DNA from: Lachnospiraceae bacterium
GTDB lineage: Bacteria; Bacillota; Clostridia; Lachnospirales; Lachnospiraceae
DNA: 40,175 bases
Reading direction: 5' to 3'
Assembly (NCBI GenBank): GCA_017962825.1
Contig: JAGCUO010000084.1
Location: 1-40,175, forward strand
Shown here: positions 16,723 through 25,229 of the stretch, in pieces
Layout: every line of letters starts with the position of its first letter
Position numbering within the stretch: position 1 is the first letter of the stretch
Position numbers and translations under genes: made by a program
Notes under the pieces: model-generated
Database searches by the model: none
Seen by the model: the letters and a program-made list of their open reading frames with translations, nothing else
What the model was told of the DNA's origin: nothing

Positions 16723-19700
16723 ATGAGCTTTGTTCATCTCCATACGCATACCCAGTATTCGCTCCTTGACGGATGCAACCGTATCAAGGATTACGTCGCA
16801 CGGGTTAAGGAACTTGGGATGAACTCCGCAGCAATAACCGATCACGGCGTAATGTACGGCGTGATCGATTTTTATGATGAATGCAGAAAACAGGGTATCA
16901 AACCGATCATTGGGTGCGAGGTTTATGTATCTCCGGGCTCGAGATTCGATAAGACTGCCCGTGATGACAGATATTATCATCTGATCCTTTTATGTGAAAA
17001 CAATAAGGGATATCAGAACCTTCTGAAACTTGTCAGCCTCGGATTCACCGAAGGCTTCTATTACAAACCCAGAGTCGATAAAGAACTTCTCGAAAAATAT
17101 CATGAGGGTCTCATTGCGTCGAGTGCGTGCTTAAACGGTGAGATTGCTTCTCTTATAACCCACGGTCTTCGAAAGGAGGCCTTTGAAAAAGCGCTTGAAT
17201 ATAAGAGGATATTCGGAGACGGATATTTCTTCTTAGAGCTTCAGGATCACGGACTTCCCGAGCAGACTTTGGTAAACACCGAGCTTTTGTCCATATCGAA
17301 GGCCGCAAACATTCCTCTTATCTGTACAAACGACTGCCACTATACATACGCATCGGATACCGAAGCGCATGATGCTCTGCTTTGCCTTCAGACGGGAAGC
17401 AGACTTATGGATGAAGACCGCATGCGTTATGTTCCGGGACAGTTCTATGTCCGTTCGGAAGAAGAAATGCGTTCTCTTTTTAAATATGCACCGGAATCCC
17501 TGGAAAATACCCAGAAGATCGCAGACCGCTGTAACGTCACCATCGAGTTCGGAGTTACAAGACTTCCGGATTACAAGGTGCCTGACGGTTTTGACAATGA
17601 AAGCTATTTAAGGCATTTGTGCGAGGAAGGGCTTAAGAAACGCTATGGTGATAAAGCGGACAGCCTTAAGGATTCATCGGGGAGAAGCCTGCAGGAAAAG
17701 CTGGATTACGAGCTTGGTGTTATCCGTGACATGGGCTTTTCGTCTTATTTTCTCATAGTATGGGATTTCATAAATTATGCAAAGACTCATGACGTCAGCG
17801 TGGGACCGGGAAGAGGAAGTGCCGCGGGAAGCATTGTTTCCTATTGCCTGGAGATCACGGAGATAGACCCTGTCAAATATGATCTGGTCTTCGAAAGATT
17901 TTTAAATCCCGACAGAATATCCATGCCCGATATCGACGTCGATTTTGCTCCGGATAAAAGGCAGGAGATGTTTGAATATGTCTCGCATAAATACGGAGAA
18001 CGAAACGTCGTTCAGATAGTCACATTCGGAACCCTTGCCGCAAGAGGCGTTGTAAGGGATGTGGCGAGAGTTATGGATCTTCCGTATTCTTTTGGCTCCG
18101 CCATATCGAATATGATCCCCAGGGAACTTGGGATTACCCTTGATGAATCCCTCTCTTCCGTCAAGGAACTGAAAAAAGAATACGAAAGTGACCCTGATGT
18201 CAGAAAAGTGATCGACATGGCAAGAAAGCTGGAGGGACTTCCAAGGCATTCTTCCACACATGCGGCAGCGGTGGTCATCTGTGCGGATGAAGCGGATAAT
18301 TTTGTTCCTTTGTCACTTGGAACCGAAGATAATATCCAGTCGCAGTATACCAAGGAGCCTCTGGAAAAACTTGGACTCCTTAAGATGGATTTCCTGGGCT
18401 TAAGAAATCTTAAGGTTATAGAAGATACGCTTAAAGCGGTTAAGGAGCGGACGGGAGAGACCATTGATTTCTCAAAGATGGATTTTGATGACAGAAAGGT
18501 TTTCGAATCGCTTTGGGAAGGAAATACCGACGGCGTGTTCCAGCTGGAATCCCGCGGAATGAGAATGTTCATGAGGGCGCTTAAGCCGGAAAGCCTTGAT
18601 GATGTCATTGCAGGAATTGCACTTTTCAGACCGGGTCCCATGAATTCAATAGATGATTATATAAGAGGAAAGGAAGATAAATCCTCCATCAGATATCTGT
18701 GCCCCGAACTTGAGCCCATCCTGTCATCCACAAACGGATGCATAGTTTATCAGGAGCAGGTAATGCAGATCGTAAGAAGTCTTGCCGGTTATTCCATGGG
18801 CAGGAGTGATATAGTGCGTGCGGCCATGAGTAAGAAGAAAGCATCACTCATGGAGTATGAGCGTGATATTTTCATAAACGGAAATGCCCGGGAGATAGAA
18901 GAAGCAAGGGCTAAAGGGACTCCGGATGACAAACTTCCGAAGCCGGTTCCCGGATGTATCGCAAAGGGTATTAAAAAAGAAATCGCTGAGAAGATCTATG
19001 CGGCTCTTATGGAATTTGCAAGTTACGGTTTCAACAAGGCGCATGCTGTGTGCTATGCGTATCTTGCTTATGAGACCGCATATCTTAAATATCATTACCC
19101 TCTGGAATTTATGGCATCCCTTATGAATTCTGAGATCGGAAATCCGGGAAAGCTCTCGGGGTATATTTCAGCCGCAAGGGCCCTGGGGATCAGGATACTT
19201 CCGCCGGATATCAATAAGAGCGGTGCTTTCTTTTGCCCGGAAGGGAAATGCATAAGGTATCCATTAAGTGCCATAAAGGGTATCGGATATCCCGTGGTTG
19301 CTGCGATCGAGGGCTTCAGGGCTAAGGATGGTGATTTTAAGAATTACCGTGACTTTCTGAAGAGGGTTTCCGGATCGCAGGTGGGAACAAGGTCCGTTGA
19401 TGCTCTGATAAGGTCCGGTGCCTTGTCTGAGATCGCACCCAACAGAAAGCAGTGTCTGGAGACTTATGAAAGTATCATGGAGTCTTTCATAGATGCCAAG
19501 AGGGGGCAGATCGAGGGACAGATGTCTCTCTTTGACCTGCCATCTCCGGACGGTGAGCTTTCGGATGGTGGTTCTAATGACGGAACCGGAATGGGCGATC
19601 TTCCCGATATGCCCGATTATGATTCCGAGACAAAGCTTGGTCTTGAGAAGGAAGTGCTGGGCATTTATGTAAGCGGACATCCCCTGGATGACTGGCTTCC

Positions 19701-20496
19701 TCTTATCAAAAAATACATCACCGCGGATTCATCGGATCTGGCATCAGCTTCGGATGACGACGAAGAGCCCTCCGATGAAGGCGAAAAGAATATCAAAAAC
19801 GGAGATTACGTAACCGTTTGCGGAATCGCAAGAAATGTCACGCAGAGAACCACGAAAAACGGTGATCTGATGGCAACTTTCAAACTGGAAGATCTTACCG
19901 GCGAGATAGATCTTGTTGCTTTTCCCAAGACTTATGAAAAAGCAGGATCTGTCATAGCTGAGGAAGAGAAGCTCTTTGTAAGGGGCAGATACGATGATAC
20001 CGATGACAGAGGTGCCAAGGTCATTGCGATGGATGTGGTTACTTTTGATGAAGCTTCAGCACCCGGATTCAGAGGCTTCGGCAGAAGAGGCGGATCCGGA
20101 TATGTAAGCAGGAACGGAAACGGACAGACGAGGGCTGCGGAAAACATACGTGGAGGAGGAAATGCTCAGGCTCCTTCGGATGCGGAAAAAGCCGCGGCTG
20201 AATCCCAAAAGGCCATTGAGAAAGCTTTTAAAAAGGGGGATTCGGCTCCGAAGGCTACCGGTAATTCCATACCGTCCCACGGGCTTTTCGTTCGTTTTTC
20301 CGACAGGAAGGCCTATGAAAGCGGGCTTGCACTTTTGGAAGAAGCGCTTAAAACCTATCCCGGAGAGGACAGGTGCGTGGTCTTTACACAGGCGGAAAAA
20401 CAGCTGAAAGTCCTGGATATTTCCGTGAATATCTCGGATGACCTTCTTGCCAGCCTTTACGTAATGTTCGGAAGGGACAATGTTGCCGTAAAATAA
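16723..20496 (+). CDS. dnaE: DNA polymerase III alpha subunit, DnaE type
   Basis: A 1257-residue replicative polymerase. The N-terminal PHP domain opens with FVHLHTHTQYSLLDG, keeping the metal-binding histidines. The palm has PGRGSAAGSIVSYCL and PDIDVDF, giving catalytic Asp403 and Asp405; the third is expected at Asp556 in KMDFLGLRNL. Further landmarks are YQEQVMQI, a helix-hairpin-helix region (GFNKAHAVCYAYLAYETAYLK) and an OB-fold at about 1027-1090 (VTVCGIARNVTQRTTKNGD). No exonuclease insert is present, so this is DnaE and not PolC. After the OB-fold there is a Gly/Asn/Ala-rich linker (about 1110-1175) before a small final domain. It is longer than many DnaE proteins mainly because of that linker. 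AGGA lies about 11 bases before the ATG. Confidence 0.97.
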   Translation: MSFVHLHTHTQYSLLDGCNRIKDYVARVKELGMNSAAITDHGVMYGVIDFYDECRKQGIKPIIGCEVYVSPGSRFDKTARDDRYYHLILLCENNKGYQNLLKLVSLGFTEGFYYKPRVDKELLEKYHEGLIASSACLNGEIASLITHGLRKEAFEKALEYKRIFGDGYFFLELQDHGLPEQTLVNTELLSISKAANIPLICTNDCHYTYASDTEAHDALLCLQTGSRLMDEDRMRYVPGQFYVRSEEEMRSLFKYAPESLENTQKIADRCNVTIEFGVTRLPDYKVPDGFDNESYLRHLCEEGLKKRYGDKADSLKDSSGRSLQEKLDYELGVIRDMGFSSYFLIVWDFINYAKTHDVSVGPGRGSAAGSIVSYCLEITEIDPVKYDLVFERFLNPDRISMPDIDVDFAPDKRQEMFEYVSHKYGERNVVQIVTFGTLAARGVVRDVARVMDLPYSFGSAISNMIPRELGITLDESLSSVKELKKEYESDPDVRKVIDMARKLEGLPRHSSTHAAAVVICADEADNFVPLSLGTEDNIQSQYTKEPLEKLGLLKMDFLGLRNLKVIEDTLKAVKERTGETIDFSKMDFDDRKVFESLWEGNTDGVFQLESRGMRMFMRALKPESLDDVIAGIALFRPGPMNSIDDYIRGKEDKSSIRYLCPELEPILSSTNGCIVYQEQVMQIVRSLAGYSMGRSDIVRAAMSKKKASLMEYERDIFINGNAREIEEARAKGTPDDKLPKPVPGCIAKGIKKEIAEKIYAALMEFASYGFNKAHAVCYAYLAYETAYLKYHYPLEFMASLMNSEIGNPGKLSGYISAARALGIRILPPDINKSGAFFCPEGKCIRYPLSAIKGIGYPVVAAIEGFRAKDGDFKNYRDFLKRVSGSQVGTRSVDALIRSGALSEIAPNRKQCLETYESIMESFIDAKRGQIEGQMSLFDLPSPDGELSDGGSNDGTGMGDLPDMPDYDSETKLGLEKEVLGIYVSGHPLDDWLPLIKKYITADSSDLASASDDDEEPSDEGEKNIKNGDYVTVCGIARNVTQRTTKNGDLMATFKLEDLTGEIDLVAFPKTYEKAGSVIAEEEKLFVRGRYDDTDDRGAKVIAMDVVTFDEASAPGFRGFGRRGGSGYVSRNGNGQTRAAENIRGGGNAQAPSDAEKAAAESQKAIEKAFKKGDSAPKATGNSIPSHGLFVRFSDRKAYESGLALLEEALKTYPGEDRCVVFTQAEKQLKVLDISVNISDDLLASLYVMFGRDNVAVK

Positions 20497-20520
20497 GCGG
20501 CTTAATCGATTAATATCACT

Positions 20521-20549
20521 TTGATTAGAGCCCCTTACTATGATAAAAT
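20521..20549 (+). promoter_or_regulatory. SigA-type promoter for pseB
   Basis: TTGATT (20521-20526), a 17-base spacer, and TAAAAT (20544-20549) with an upstream TG (20541-20542) that makes an extended -10. Just upstream lies the 12-base perfect palindrome TTAATCGATTAA (20502-20513), a possible operator, function unknown. Confidence 0.6.
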
Positions 20550-20576
20550 AGTACGGTACGTTCAGGAGGAAATAAT

Positions 20577-21572
20577 ATGCTCAACAATAAGACAATCCTT
20601 ATAACCGGAGGAACAGGTTCTTTCGGACATCATTTTGTTGATTATGTTCTGGCTCATTACAAGCCTAAGAAACTTATCATATACAGCCGTGACGAGTTCA
20701 AGCAGTTCAACATGCAGAACAGATACAGGGAGCATGCCGATATTCTCAGATTCTTTATCGGAGACGTAAGAGATGCTGGCAGACTTCGCATGGCCATGAA
20801 CGGTGTTGATTATGTGATCCATGCAGCCGCTCTTAAGCAGGTTCCCGCGTGCGAGTACAATCCCAATGAGGCAATCCTCACCAACATCATCGGTGCGATG
20901 AATGTCATCAATGCATCGCTTGAAGCCGGGGTTAAGAAGGTTGTGGCTCTTTCCACCGATAAGGCGGTAAATCCCATTAACCTCTACGGCGGAACCAAAC
21001 TCGTTTCGGATAAGCTCTTCTGTGCAGCCAATGCATACGGCGGAGAGAACGGAACCAGATTTTCCGTAGTTCGTTACGGAAATGTAGCGGGAAGCCGCGG
21101 CTCCGTAATTCCTTTCTTTGAAAACATCATCAAAAACGGCGGCAAGGAACTTCCCATCACCGATTTCCGTATGACCAGATTCTGGATCAGCCTTGAGCAG
21201 GGCGTTGAGCTTGTCATCAAAGCACTCGAGGAATCAAATGGCGGTGAGACCTTTATTTCAAAGATTCCCAGCTTCAAGATCACCGATCTTGCGGAGGCAA
21301 TGCTTCCCGGATGCGTGAAGAAAGAAGTCGGAATCCGTGAGGGTGAGAAGCTTCACGAGATCATGGTCACCAGAGAAGATTCGCTTCATACTTATGAGTA
21401 CGAGAAGCACTATATCATCTATCCTCATTACAACTGGTGGAGAGACAGGGACATTATTCCCGGAGGAAAGCTTGTAGATCCCGAGTTCGAGTACAGTTCG
21501 GGAACCAATACCGAGTGGCTCAGCGTAGAGCAGCTCAGGGAAAAACTTCTTACGGACCTTGATGAGCATTGA
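20577..21572 (+). CDS. pseB: UDP-N-acetylglucosamine 4,6-dehydratase (inverting), first enzyme of pseudaminic acid synthesis
   Basis: A 331-residue short-chain dehydrogenase/reductase enzyme. ILITGGTGSFGHHFVDYVL is the NAD(P)-binding glycine motif. SRDEFKQFNMQ, FIGDVRD, and VIHAAALKQVPACEYNP are hallmarks of PseB/FlaA1 dehydratases. The active site contains LSTDKAVNPINLYGGTKLVSDK, where the usual Tyr-x-x-x-Lys is present as YGGTK and the Asp-Lys pair sits in STDKA. The C-terminus has PGGKLVDPEFEYSSG. A strong ribosome site (AGGAGGA) is placed six bases before ATG. In bacteria such as Campylobacter the product leads to pseudaminic acid on flagellin, which suits the flagellin genes 18 kb downstream. 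No other pse gene is in the window, so the remaining steps must be elsewhere. It has its own promoter. Confidence 0.92.
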   Translation: MLNNKTILITGGTGSFGHHFVDYVLAHYKPKKLIIYSRDEFKQFNMQNRYREHADILRFFIGDVRDAGRLRMAMNGVDYVIHAAALKQVPACEYNPNEAILTNIIGAMNVINASLEAGVKKVVALSTDKAVNPINLYGGTKLVSDKLFCAANAYGGENGTRFSVVRYGNVAGSRGSVIPFFENIIKNGGKELPITDFRMTRFWISLEQGVELVIKALEESNGGETFISKIPSFKITDLAEAMLPGCVKKEVGIREGEKLHEIMVTREDSLHTYEYEKHYIIYPHYNWWRDRDIIPGGKLVDPEFEYSSGTNTEWLSVEQLREKLLTDLDEH

Positions 21573-21593
21573 GTGATTTTTGCTATTTTTTGA

Positions 21594-21622
21594 TTGATTT
21601 AGAGCAAAAAACTATTTAAAAT
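21594..21622 (+). promoter_or_regulatory. SigA-type promoter for pfkA
   Basis: TTGATT (21594-21599), 17-base spacer, TAAAAT (21617-21622). The layout equals that of the pseB promoter. The leader of about 45 bases contains GGGT...ACCC arms near 21646-21661 that may form a small stem. Confidence 0.55.
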
Positions 21623-21671
21623 ATTATTTCGGAAAAATTTTGTGGGGTATTGCAAACACCCGGAGGCATAT

Positions 21672-22640
21672 ATGGCTAAGGAAGTAAAAACAATCGGTGT
21701 ACTTACAAGCGGCGGTGACGCACCCGGAATGAACGCTGCCATCAGAAGCGTTGTACGTGTGGCACTTGCAAGGGGACTTAAAGTAAAGGGAATCAGAAGA
21801 GGATATCAGGGTCTTCTTAATGAAGATATCTTTGATATGAACTCTCATGATGTTTCCGATATCATTCAGAAGGGCGGTACCATTCTCGGAACCGCAAGAT
21901 GTCTTGAATTTAAGACTCACGAAGGACAGCAGATGGGTGCCGATATCTGCCGTAAGCACGGAATCGACGGCATGGTAGTTATCGGAGGAGACGGATCTTA
22001 CAGAGGAGCACAGGCTCTTTCAAGACTCGGTATCAATACCATCGGTCTTCCCGGAACCATCGACCTTGATATCGCATGTACCGATTACACCATCGGATTC
22101 GATACCGCTGTTAATACCGCAATGCAGGCTATCGACAAGGTTAAGGATACTTCCTCATCTCATGAGAGATGTTCGATTATCGAGGTTATGGGACGTAATG
22201 CAGGATTCATCGCTCTTTGGTGCGGAATCGCAAACGGAGCCGAGGATATTCTCCTTCCCGAGAAATACGACTTCGATGAGCAGAAGATAATCAACAACAT
22301 CATCCTCAGCCGTAAGAAGGGTAAGAGCCATCATCTTATCATCAATGCAGAGGGAATCGGACATTCCGCATCAATGGCAAGACGTATCGAGGCCGCAACC
22401 GGAATCGAAACCAGAGCCACCATTCTCGGATACATGCAAAGAGGCGGATCGCCCACAGCCAAGGACAGATATTATGCTTCCATCATGGGCGCGAGAGCCG
22501 TTGACATCCTTATCGCCGGCAAGACCAACAGGGTTGTCGGATACAGAGACGGTAAGTTCATGGATGTCGATATCGAAGAAGGTCTTGCAATGACCAAGAG
22601 CATCGACGAGTACGAATACGAAGTATCAAGACTTCTTTAA
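21672..22640 (+). CDS. pfkA: ATP-dependent 6-phosphofructokinase
   Basis: A 322-residue glycolytic enzyme that phosphorylates fructose-6-phosphate at C1. The N-terminus has GVLTSGGDAPGMNAAIR. The nucleotide motif GGDGS (105-109) has Gly after GGD, as in ATP-dependent enzymes; pyrophosphate enzymes have Asp there. The substrate motif is PGTIDLDI with catalytic Asp131; the residue between the two aspartates is Leu where Escherichia coli has Asn, as I recall for many clostridial enzymes. EVMGRNAGFIAL and ILGYMQRGGSPTAKDR are the fructose-phosphate and effector-site regions. I chose ATG 21672 with CGGAGG six bases upstream. An in-frame GTG at 21642 would add ten unsupported residues. Monocistronic, with its own promoter and a hairpin repeat after it. 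Confidence 0.96.
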   Translation: MAKEVKTIGVLTSGGDAPGMNAAIRSVVRVALARGLKVKGIRRGYQGLLNEDIFDMNSHDVSDIIQKGGTILGTARCLEFKTHEGQQMGADICRKHGIDGMVVIGGDGSYRGAQALSRLGINTIGLPGTIDLDIACTDYTIGFDTAVNTAMQAIDKVKDTSSSHERCSIIEVMGRNAGFIALWCGIANGAEDILLPEKYDFDEQKIINNIILSRKKGKSHHLIINAEGIGHSASMARRIEAATGIETRATILGYMQRGGSPTAKDRYYASIMGARAVDILIAGKTNRVVGYRDGKFMDVDIEEGLAMTKSIDEYEYEVSRLL

Positions 22641-22653
22641 CGCATTCAAAAAT

Positions 22654-22746
22654 GAGTCAATGGGGACGGTTCTCACTGACTCATTTTTAATATACTCTCA
22701 GAAAAAAAGTTATAAGCGAGTCGTGGGGAACCGTCCCTTTTGACTC
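22654..22746. repeat. Diverged hairpin repeat, GGGGACGGTTC subtype
   Basis: Outer arms GAGTCAATGGGGACGGTTC and its near-complement ending in GACTC (22746) are related to the repeat at 5453, but the middle has been replaced by an AT-rich segment. A second nested inverted repeat, AATGAGTCA / TGACTCATT, sits in the left half. It lies between pfkA and proC and ends a few bases before the proC ribosome site (AAGGAG). Confidence 0.65.
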
Positions 22747-22759
22747 CAAGGAGAATATT

Positions 22760-23557
22760 ATGACAATCGGATTTATCGGACTCGGAAATATGGGCGGTGC
22801 CATCATCGGCGGCATCATTAAGAGCGGTCTGTTTTCACCTGCGGATATTTACGGAAGTGATAAGTCTGCGGAGATGGCCGCATCCGTTAAAGAGAAATAT
22901 CAGATAAACATCTGCAAGGATAATGTGGAGCTTTCCAAGAGGGTTGATATCCTGGTCCTTGCCGTAAAGCCTGTTTTTGCCAAGGAAGTCATCAGCGAGA
23001 TTGCAAGGTCGACTCCCGAGCAGACTCTTATCATCAGCATCATGGCCGGAAAGACCATCGAATTTATCGAGAAGTGCTTCGGCTCCAACAAAGCCAAGAT
23101 CATCCGTACCATGCCCAACACCCCCGCACTTGTGGGAGAGGGATGCACGGCCATCAGCCCCAATGCCAATGTATCCGATGACGAGGCAGACCTTGCCCTT
23201 AAGATCATGAGATCCTTCGGTAAGGCTTCGGTCGTTCCCGAGAGACTTATGGATGCAGTATGTGCGCTCAGCGGATCATCACCCGCTTTCGTATTTATGT
23301 TTATGGAGGCACTTGCGGACGGCGCGGTTCAGTGCGGAATGCCCAGAAGCCAGGCTTATATGTTTGCCGCTCAGACCGTTATGGGAAGTGCAAAGCTCAT
23401 GCTTGAGACCGGCCGCCACCCCGGAGACCTGAAGGATATGGTCTCATCACCCGGCGGAACCACCATCGAAGGAGTTAAGACTCTTGAGGAAAAGGGCTTC
23501 AGAGGCGCTGTTATCGATGCGGTAGTAGCAGCCTGCGAGAAATCCGGAAAGCTTTGA
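22760..23557 (+). CDS. proC: Pyrroline-5-carboxylate reductase
   Basis: A 265-residue NAD(P)H-dependent enzyme that makes proline in the last biosynthetic step. The dinucleotide motif GFIGLGNMGGAIIGG opens the protein. ILVLAVKP and KIIRTMPNTPALVGEGCTA are family signatures. The C-terminal dimerisation domain has LSGSSPAFVFMFMEALADGAV and the PROSITE-type region HPGDLKDMVSSPGGTTIEGVK. Length is normal. AAGGAG lies seven bases before the ATG. The next gene starts one base after its stop, so the two are likely cotranscribed even though the functions are unrelated. Confidence 0.96.
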   Translation: MTIGFIGLGNMGGAIIGGIIKSGLFSPADIYGSDKSAEMAASVKEKYQINICKDNVELSKRVDILVLAVKPVFAKEVISEIARSTPEQTLIISIMAGKTIEFIEKCFGSNKAKIIRTMPNTPALVGEGCTAISPNANVSDDEADLALKIMRSFGKASVVPERLMDAVCALSGSSPAFVFMFMEALADGAVQCGMPRSQAYMFAAQTVMGSAKLMLETGRHPGDLKDMVSSPGGTTIEGVKTLEEKGFRGAVIDAVVAACEKSGKL

Positions 23558-23558
23558 T

Positions 23559-24371
23559 ATGCAATTTATCTCATCAACATCCAATGAAAAAATAAAACGA
23601 ACGGCCCTGTACTCCCAGAAAGCCTCCGCCAGAAAAGAAGACGGAGTTTTCATCGCGGAGGGGACTAAGCTTGTAATTGAATCTCCCGGTGATAAAGTCC
23701 GGGAGATTTTCATATCGGAAAGCTGCCTTGAGGAACTGGAAAATAAAAAGGGCGGTCTGTGGGAAAAGTTTAAAGCACTGGTAAATACTTTGCCCGAGGA
23801 TGCACTGATCAAGGTTTCGGACCATGTCTTTGAAAAGATATCGAGTCAGAAATCTCCCCAGGGGATGCTGGCCGTGATCGAAACTCTTTCTTATAAGAAA
23901 GAAGACATAAAAAAAGACGTTCCTTTGATACTTGTTCTTGAAGATATTCAGGATCCGGGAAATGTGGGAACCATATTCAGGACTGCGGAGGCAGCAGGCG
24001 TAACGGGAATATTAATGAGTGAAGCCTGTGCGGATCCTTTAAGTCCCAAGGTCGTAAGATCTTCAATGGGTGCGATCTTCAGAATGCCTTTTGTGATCAC
24101 GGAAGATCTCCCGGCGTCAGTTGCAGATCTTGAAAAGGACGGAATCTCATGTTATGCGGCAAGACTGGACGCAGCATCCGAATACGATAAATGTGACCTG
24201 ACCGCGCCCTCCGCACTTCTTATAGGTAACGAGGGCAACGGATTGTCGGAGGAAGTTACAAAAGCAGCTTCAAAGGGAATCTTCATCCCCATGTCCGGCA
24301 AAACAGAGAGCCTCAACGCGGCGATTTCCGCAGCAATCCTTTCATACGAGGCGGCAAGACAAAGACGATGA
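23559..24371 (+). CDS. TrmH/SpoU-family RNA 2'-O-methyltransferase
   Basis: A 270-residue SPOUT enzyme that methylates a ribose 2'-hydroxyl in rRNA or tRNA using S-adenosylmethionine. The N-terminal substrate-binding domain is followed by the three SpoU motifs: LVLEDIQDPGNVGTIFRTAEAAG (motif 1, with the conserved Asn and Arg), ALLIGNEGNGLSEEV (motif 2) and IPMSGKTESLNAAISAAI (motif 3) that form the knotted cofactor site. Size and N-terminal domain resemble RlmB or the clostridial YsgA-like proteins; the exact target nucleotide cannot be told. It starts one base after proC. A hairpin repeat begins eight bases after its stop. Confidence 0.93.
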   Translation: MQFISSTSNEKIKRTALYSQKASARKEDGVFIAEGTKLVIESPGDKVREIFISESCLEELENKKGGLWEKFKALVNTLPEDALIKVSDHVFEKISSQKSPQGMLAVIETLSYKKEDIKKDVPLILVLEDIQDPGNVGTIFRTAEAAGVTGILMSEACADPLSPKVVRSSMGAIFRMPFVITEDLPASVADLEKDGISCYAARLDAASEYDKCDLTAPSALLIGNEGNGLSEEVTKAASKGIFIPMSGKTESLNAAISAAILSYEAARQRR

Positions 24372-24378
24372 CAGCAGC

Positions 24379-24442
24379 TGACAGCGGGGACGTACTCCTT
24401 TGTCAGGTGTACTTCCTGACAAAGGGTACGTCCCCACTGTCA
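24379..24442. repeat. Hairpin repeat, GGGGACGTAC subtype, with a one-base bulge
   Basis: Arms TGACAGCGGGGACGTAC... and its partner ending GTCCCCACTGTCA are complementary apart from one mismatch and one extra base in the left arm. A short duplication of TGACAGC lies at its left edge. It sits between the methyltransferase stop and the ribosome site of the small EAA-peptide gene. Confidence 0.8.
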
Positions 24443-24457
24443 TCAGGAGAGAACGAT

Positions 24458-24568
24458 ATGACTAACGAAGATAAGAAACTTCTTGAAATGGCCAAAGTTT
24501 TCCATATGCCCAAGTTCAGGATATTCAAGTACATCATCCTTCCCGCATTGTTTAGAAAGAACAAGTGA
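24458..24568 (+). CDS. 36-residue peptide matching the EAA loop of ABC importer permeases
   Basis: A small open reading frame with a good ribosome site (AGGAGAG at 24445-24451, six bases before ATG). Its central sequence LLEMAKVFHMPKFRIFKY followed by IILPALF matches the cytoplasmic coupling loop of binding-protein-dependent permeases. In the consensus EAA---G---------I-LP, Glu10, Ala12, Ile26, Leu28 and Pro29 fall at exactly the expected positions; the Gly is replaced by His16. The membrane helices that normally surround this loop are absent. It is followed by a small ABC ATPase gene. Hairpin repeats lie on both sides, one overlapping its stop. It may be the last remnant of a deleted permease gene or a real microprotein that touches the ATPase. 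I cannot decide between them from sequence alone. Confidence 0.55.
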   Translation: MTNEDKKLLEMAKVFHMPKFRIFKYIILPALFRKNK

Positions 24569-24631
24569 CACTGGGGACGTACCCCTTTGTCAGATGAACC
24601 TGCTGACAAAGGAGTACGTCCCCAATGTCAC
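24565..24631. repeat. Hairpin repeat, GGGGACGTACCCC subtype
   Basis: 29-base arms (24565-24593 and 24603-24631) with two mismatches and a nine-base loop. It overlaps the TGA of the EAA peptide gene and ends 16 bases before the ATG of the ABC ATPase gene, so in an operon message it would sit directly before that gene's ribosome site. Confidence 0.85.
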
Positions 24632-24647
24632 AGAATGAGGTATCTTT

Positions 24648-25229
24648 ATGACCATAGAAGTTGAAAACGTATCATACATATCCGAAGGAAAAGAAATCCT
24701 GAAAGATATCTCCTGGGAGGTATCTTCGGATGACAGATGGCTTCTTTCGGGACCCGAAGGAAGCGGAAAGACCGCTCTTATATCCATAATCATCGGAACC
24801 CTTACTCCCACATCCGGAAGGGTAAGACTTCTCGGGGATTATAAATATGACAGGGTCAATGCGGGGGTGGTTTTCCAGGAGGACAGGCTTTTTGACAAAA
24901 TGTCAGCAGCTGAAAACGTAGCAATAGTGCGGCCTGAGACCTCTCCGAAAGTTGCGGCGGAAGAACTTGAAAAGCTCATGCCGGCGGAATTAGTTTCCGT
25001 CCCGGTGAGTGAACTTTCACCTGTTCACAGAAGGATAACTGCAATTGTAAGGGCCGTTTCCGTTCCTTCGGACATTTTGATCATGGACGAACCCTTCAGG
25101 GGAATGGACGATGATATGACGAAAAAAGTATTTTCGTACATAAAAGAAGTGGCAGGACACAAGGGAATCATTATTGCACAGCGTGATGGGGGGTCTTTAC
25201 CTGCACTGCGCAATCTCAAGTTGACATAA
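24648..25229 (+). CDS. Small ABC transporter ATPase with degenerate signature and H-loop
   Basis: A 193-residue ABC ATPase, shorter than the roughly 240 residues usual for nitrate/sulfonate-type importers that it resembles. Walker A is GPEGSGKT (35-42), the Q-loop glutamine is Gln77 (VVFQEDRLFD), and Walker B is ILIMDE (143-148) with the catalytic Glu. However, the signature LSGGQ is replaced by LSPVH near 123-127, and the switch histidine after Walker B is missing (AQRD near 177-180). These changes should weaken ATP hydrolysis, so the protein may be a decaying or regulatory ATPase. The only permease-like sequence nearby is the EAA peptide just upstream, and no substrate-binding protein is present. 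A weak GAGG ribosome site lies eight bases before ATG. The promoter of the next gene begins inside its last codons. Confidence 0.8.
   Translation: MTIEVENVSYISEGKEILKDISWEVSSDDRWLLSGPEGSGKTALISIIIGTLTPTSGRVRLLGDYKYDRVNAGVVFQEDRLFDKMSAAENVAIVRPETSPKVAAEELEKLMPAELVSVPVSELSPVHRRITAIVRAVSVPSDILIMDEPFRGMDDDMTKKVFSYIKEVAGHKGIIIAQRDGGSLPALRNLKLT

Noticed and set aside
20502-20513. TTAATCGATTAA palindrome as a terminator of dnaE
   Set aside because: The stem is short and AT-rich and no T-run follows. It may be an operator but not a terminator.
21642-21671. GTG start ten codons upstream in pfkA
   Set aside because: The ATG at 21672 has a ribosome site at the right distance and matches the usual PfkA start.
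22053-22070. TIDLD in place of TIDND in PfkA as a possible defect
   Set aside because: Both catalytic aspartates are kept. The middle residue is not catalytic, and I believe Leu is common in clostridial enzymes.
24368-24457. Upstream extension of the EAA peptide through the hairpin
   Set aside because: It would translate the repeat. ATG 24458 has its own AGGAGAG site.
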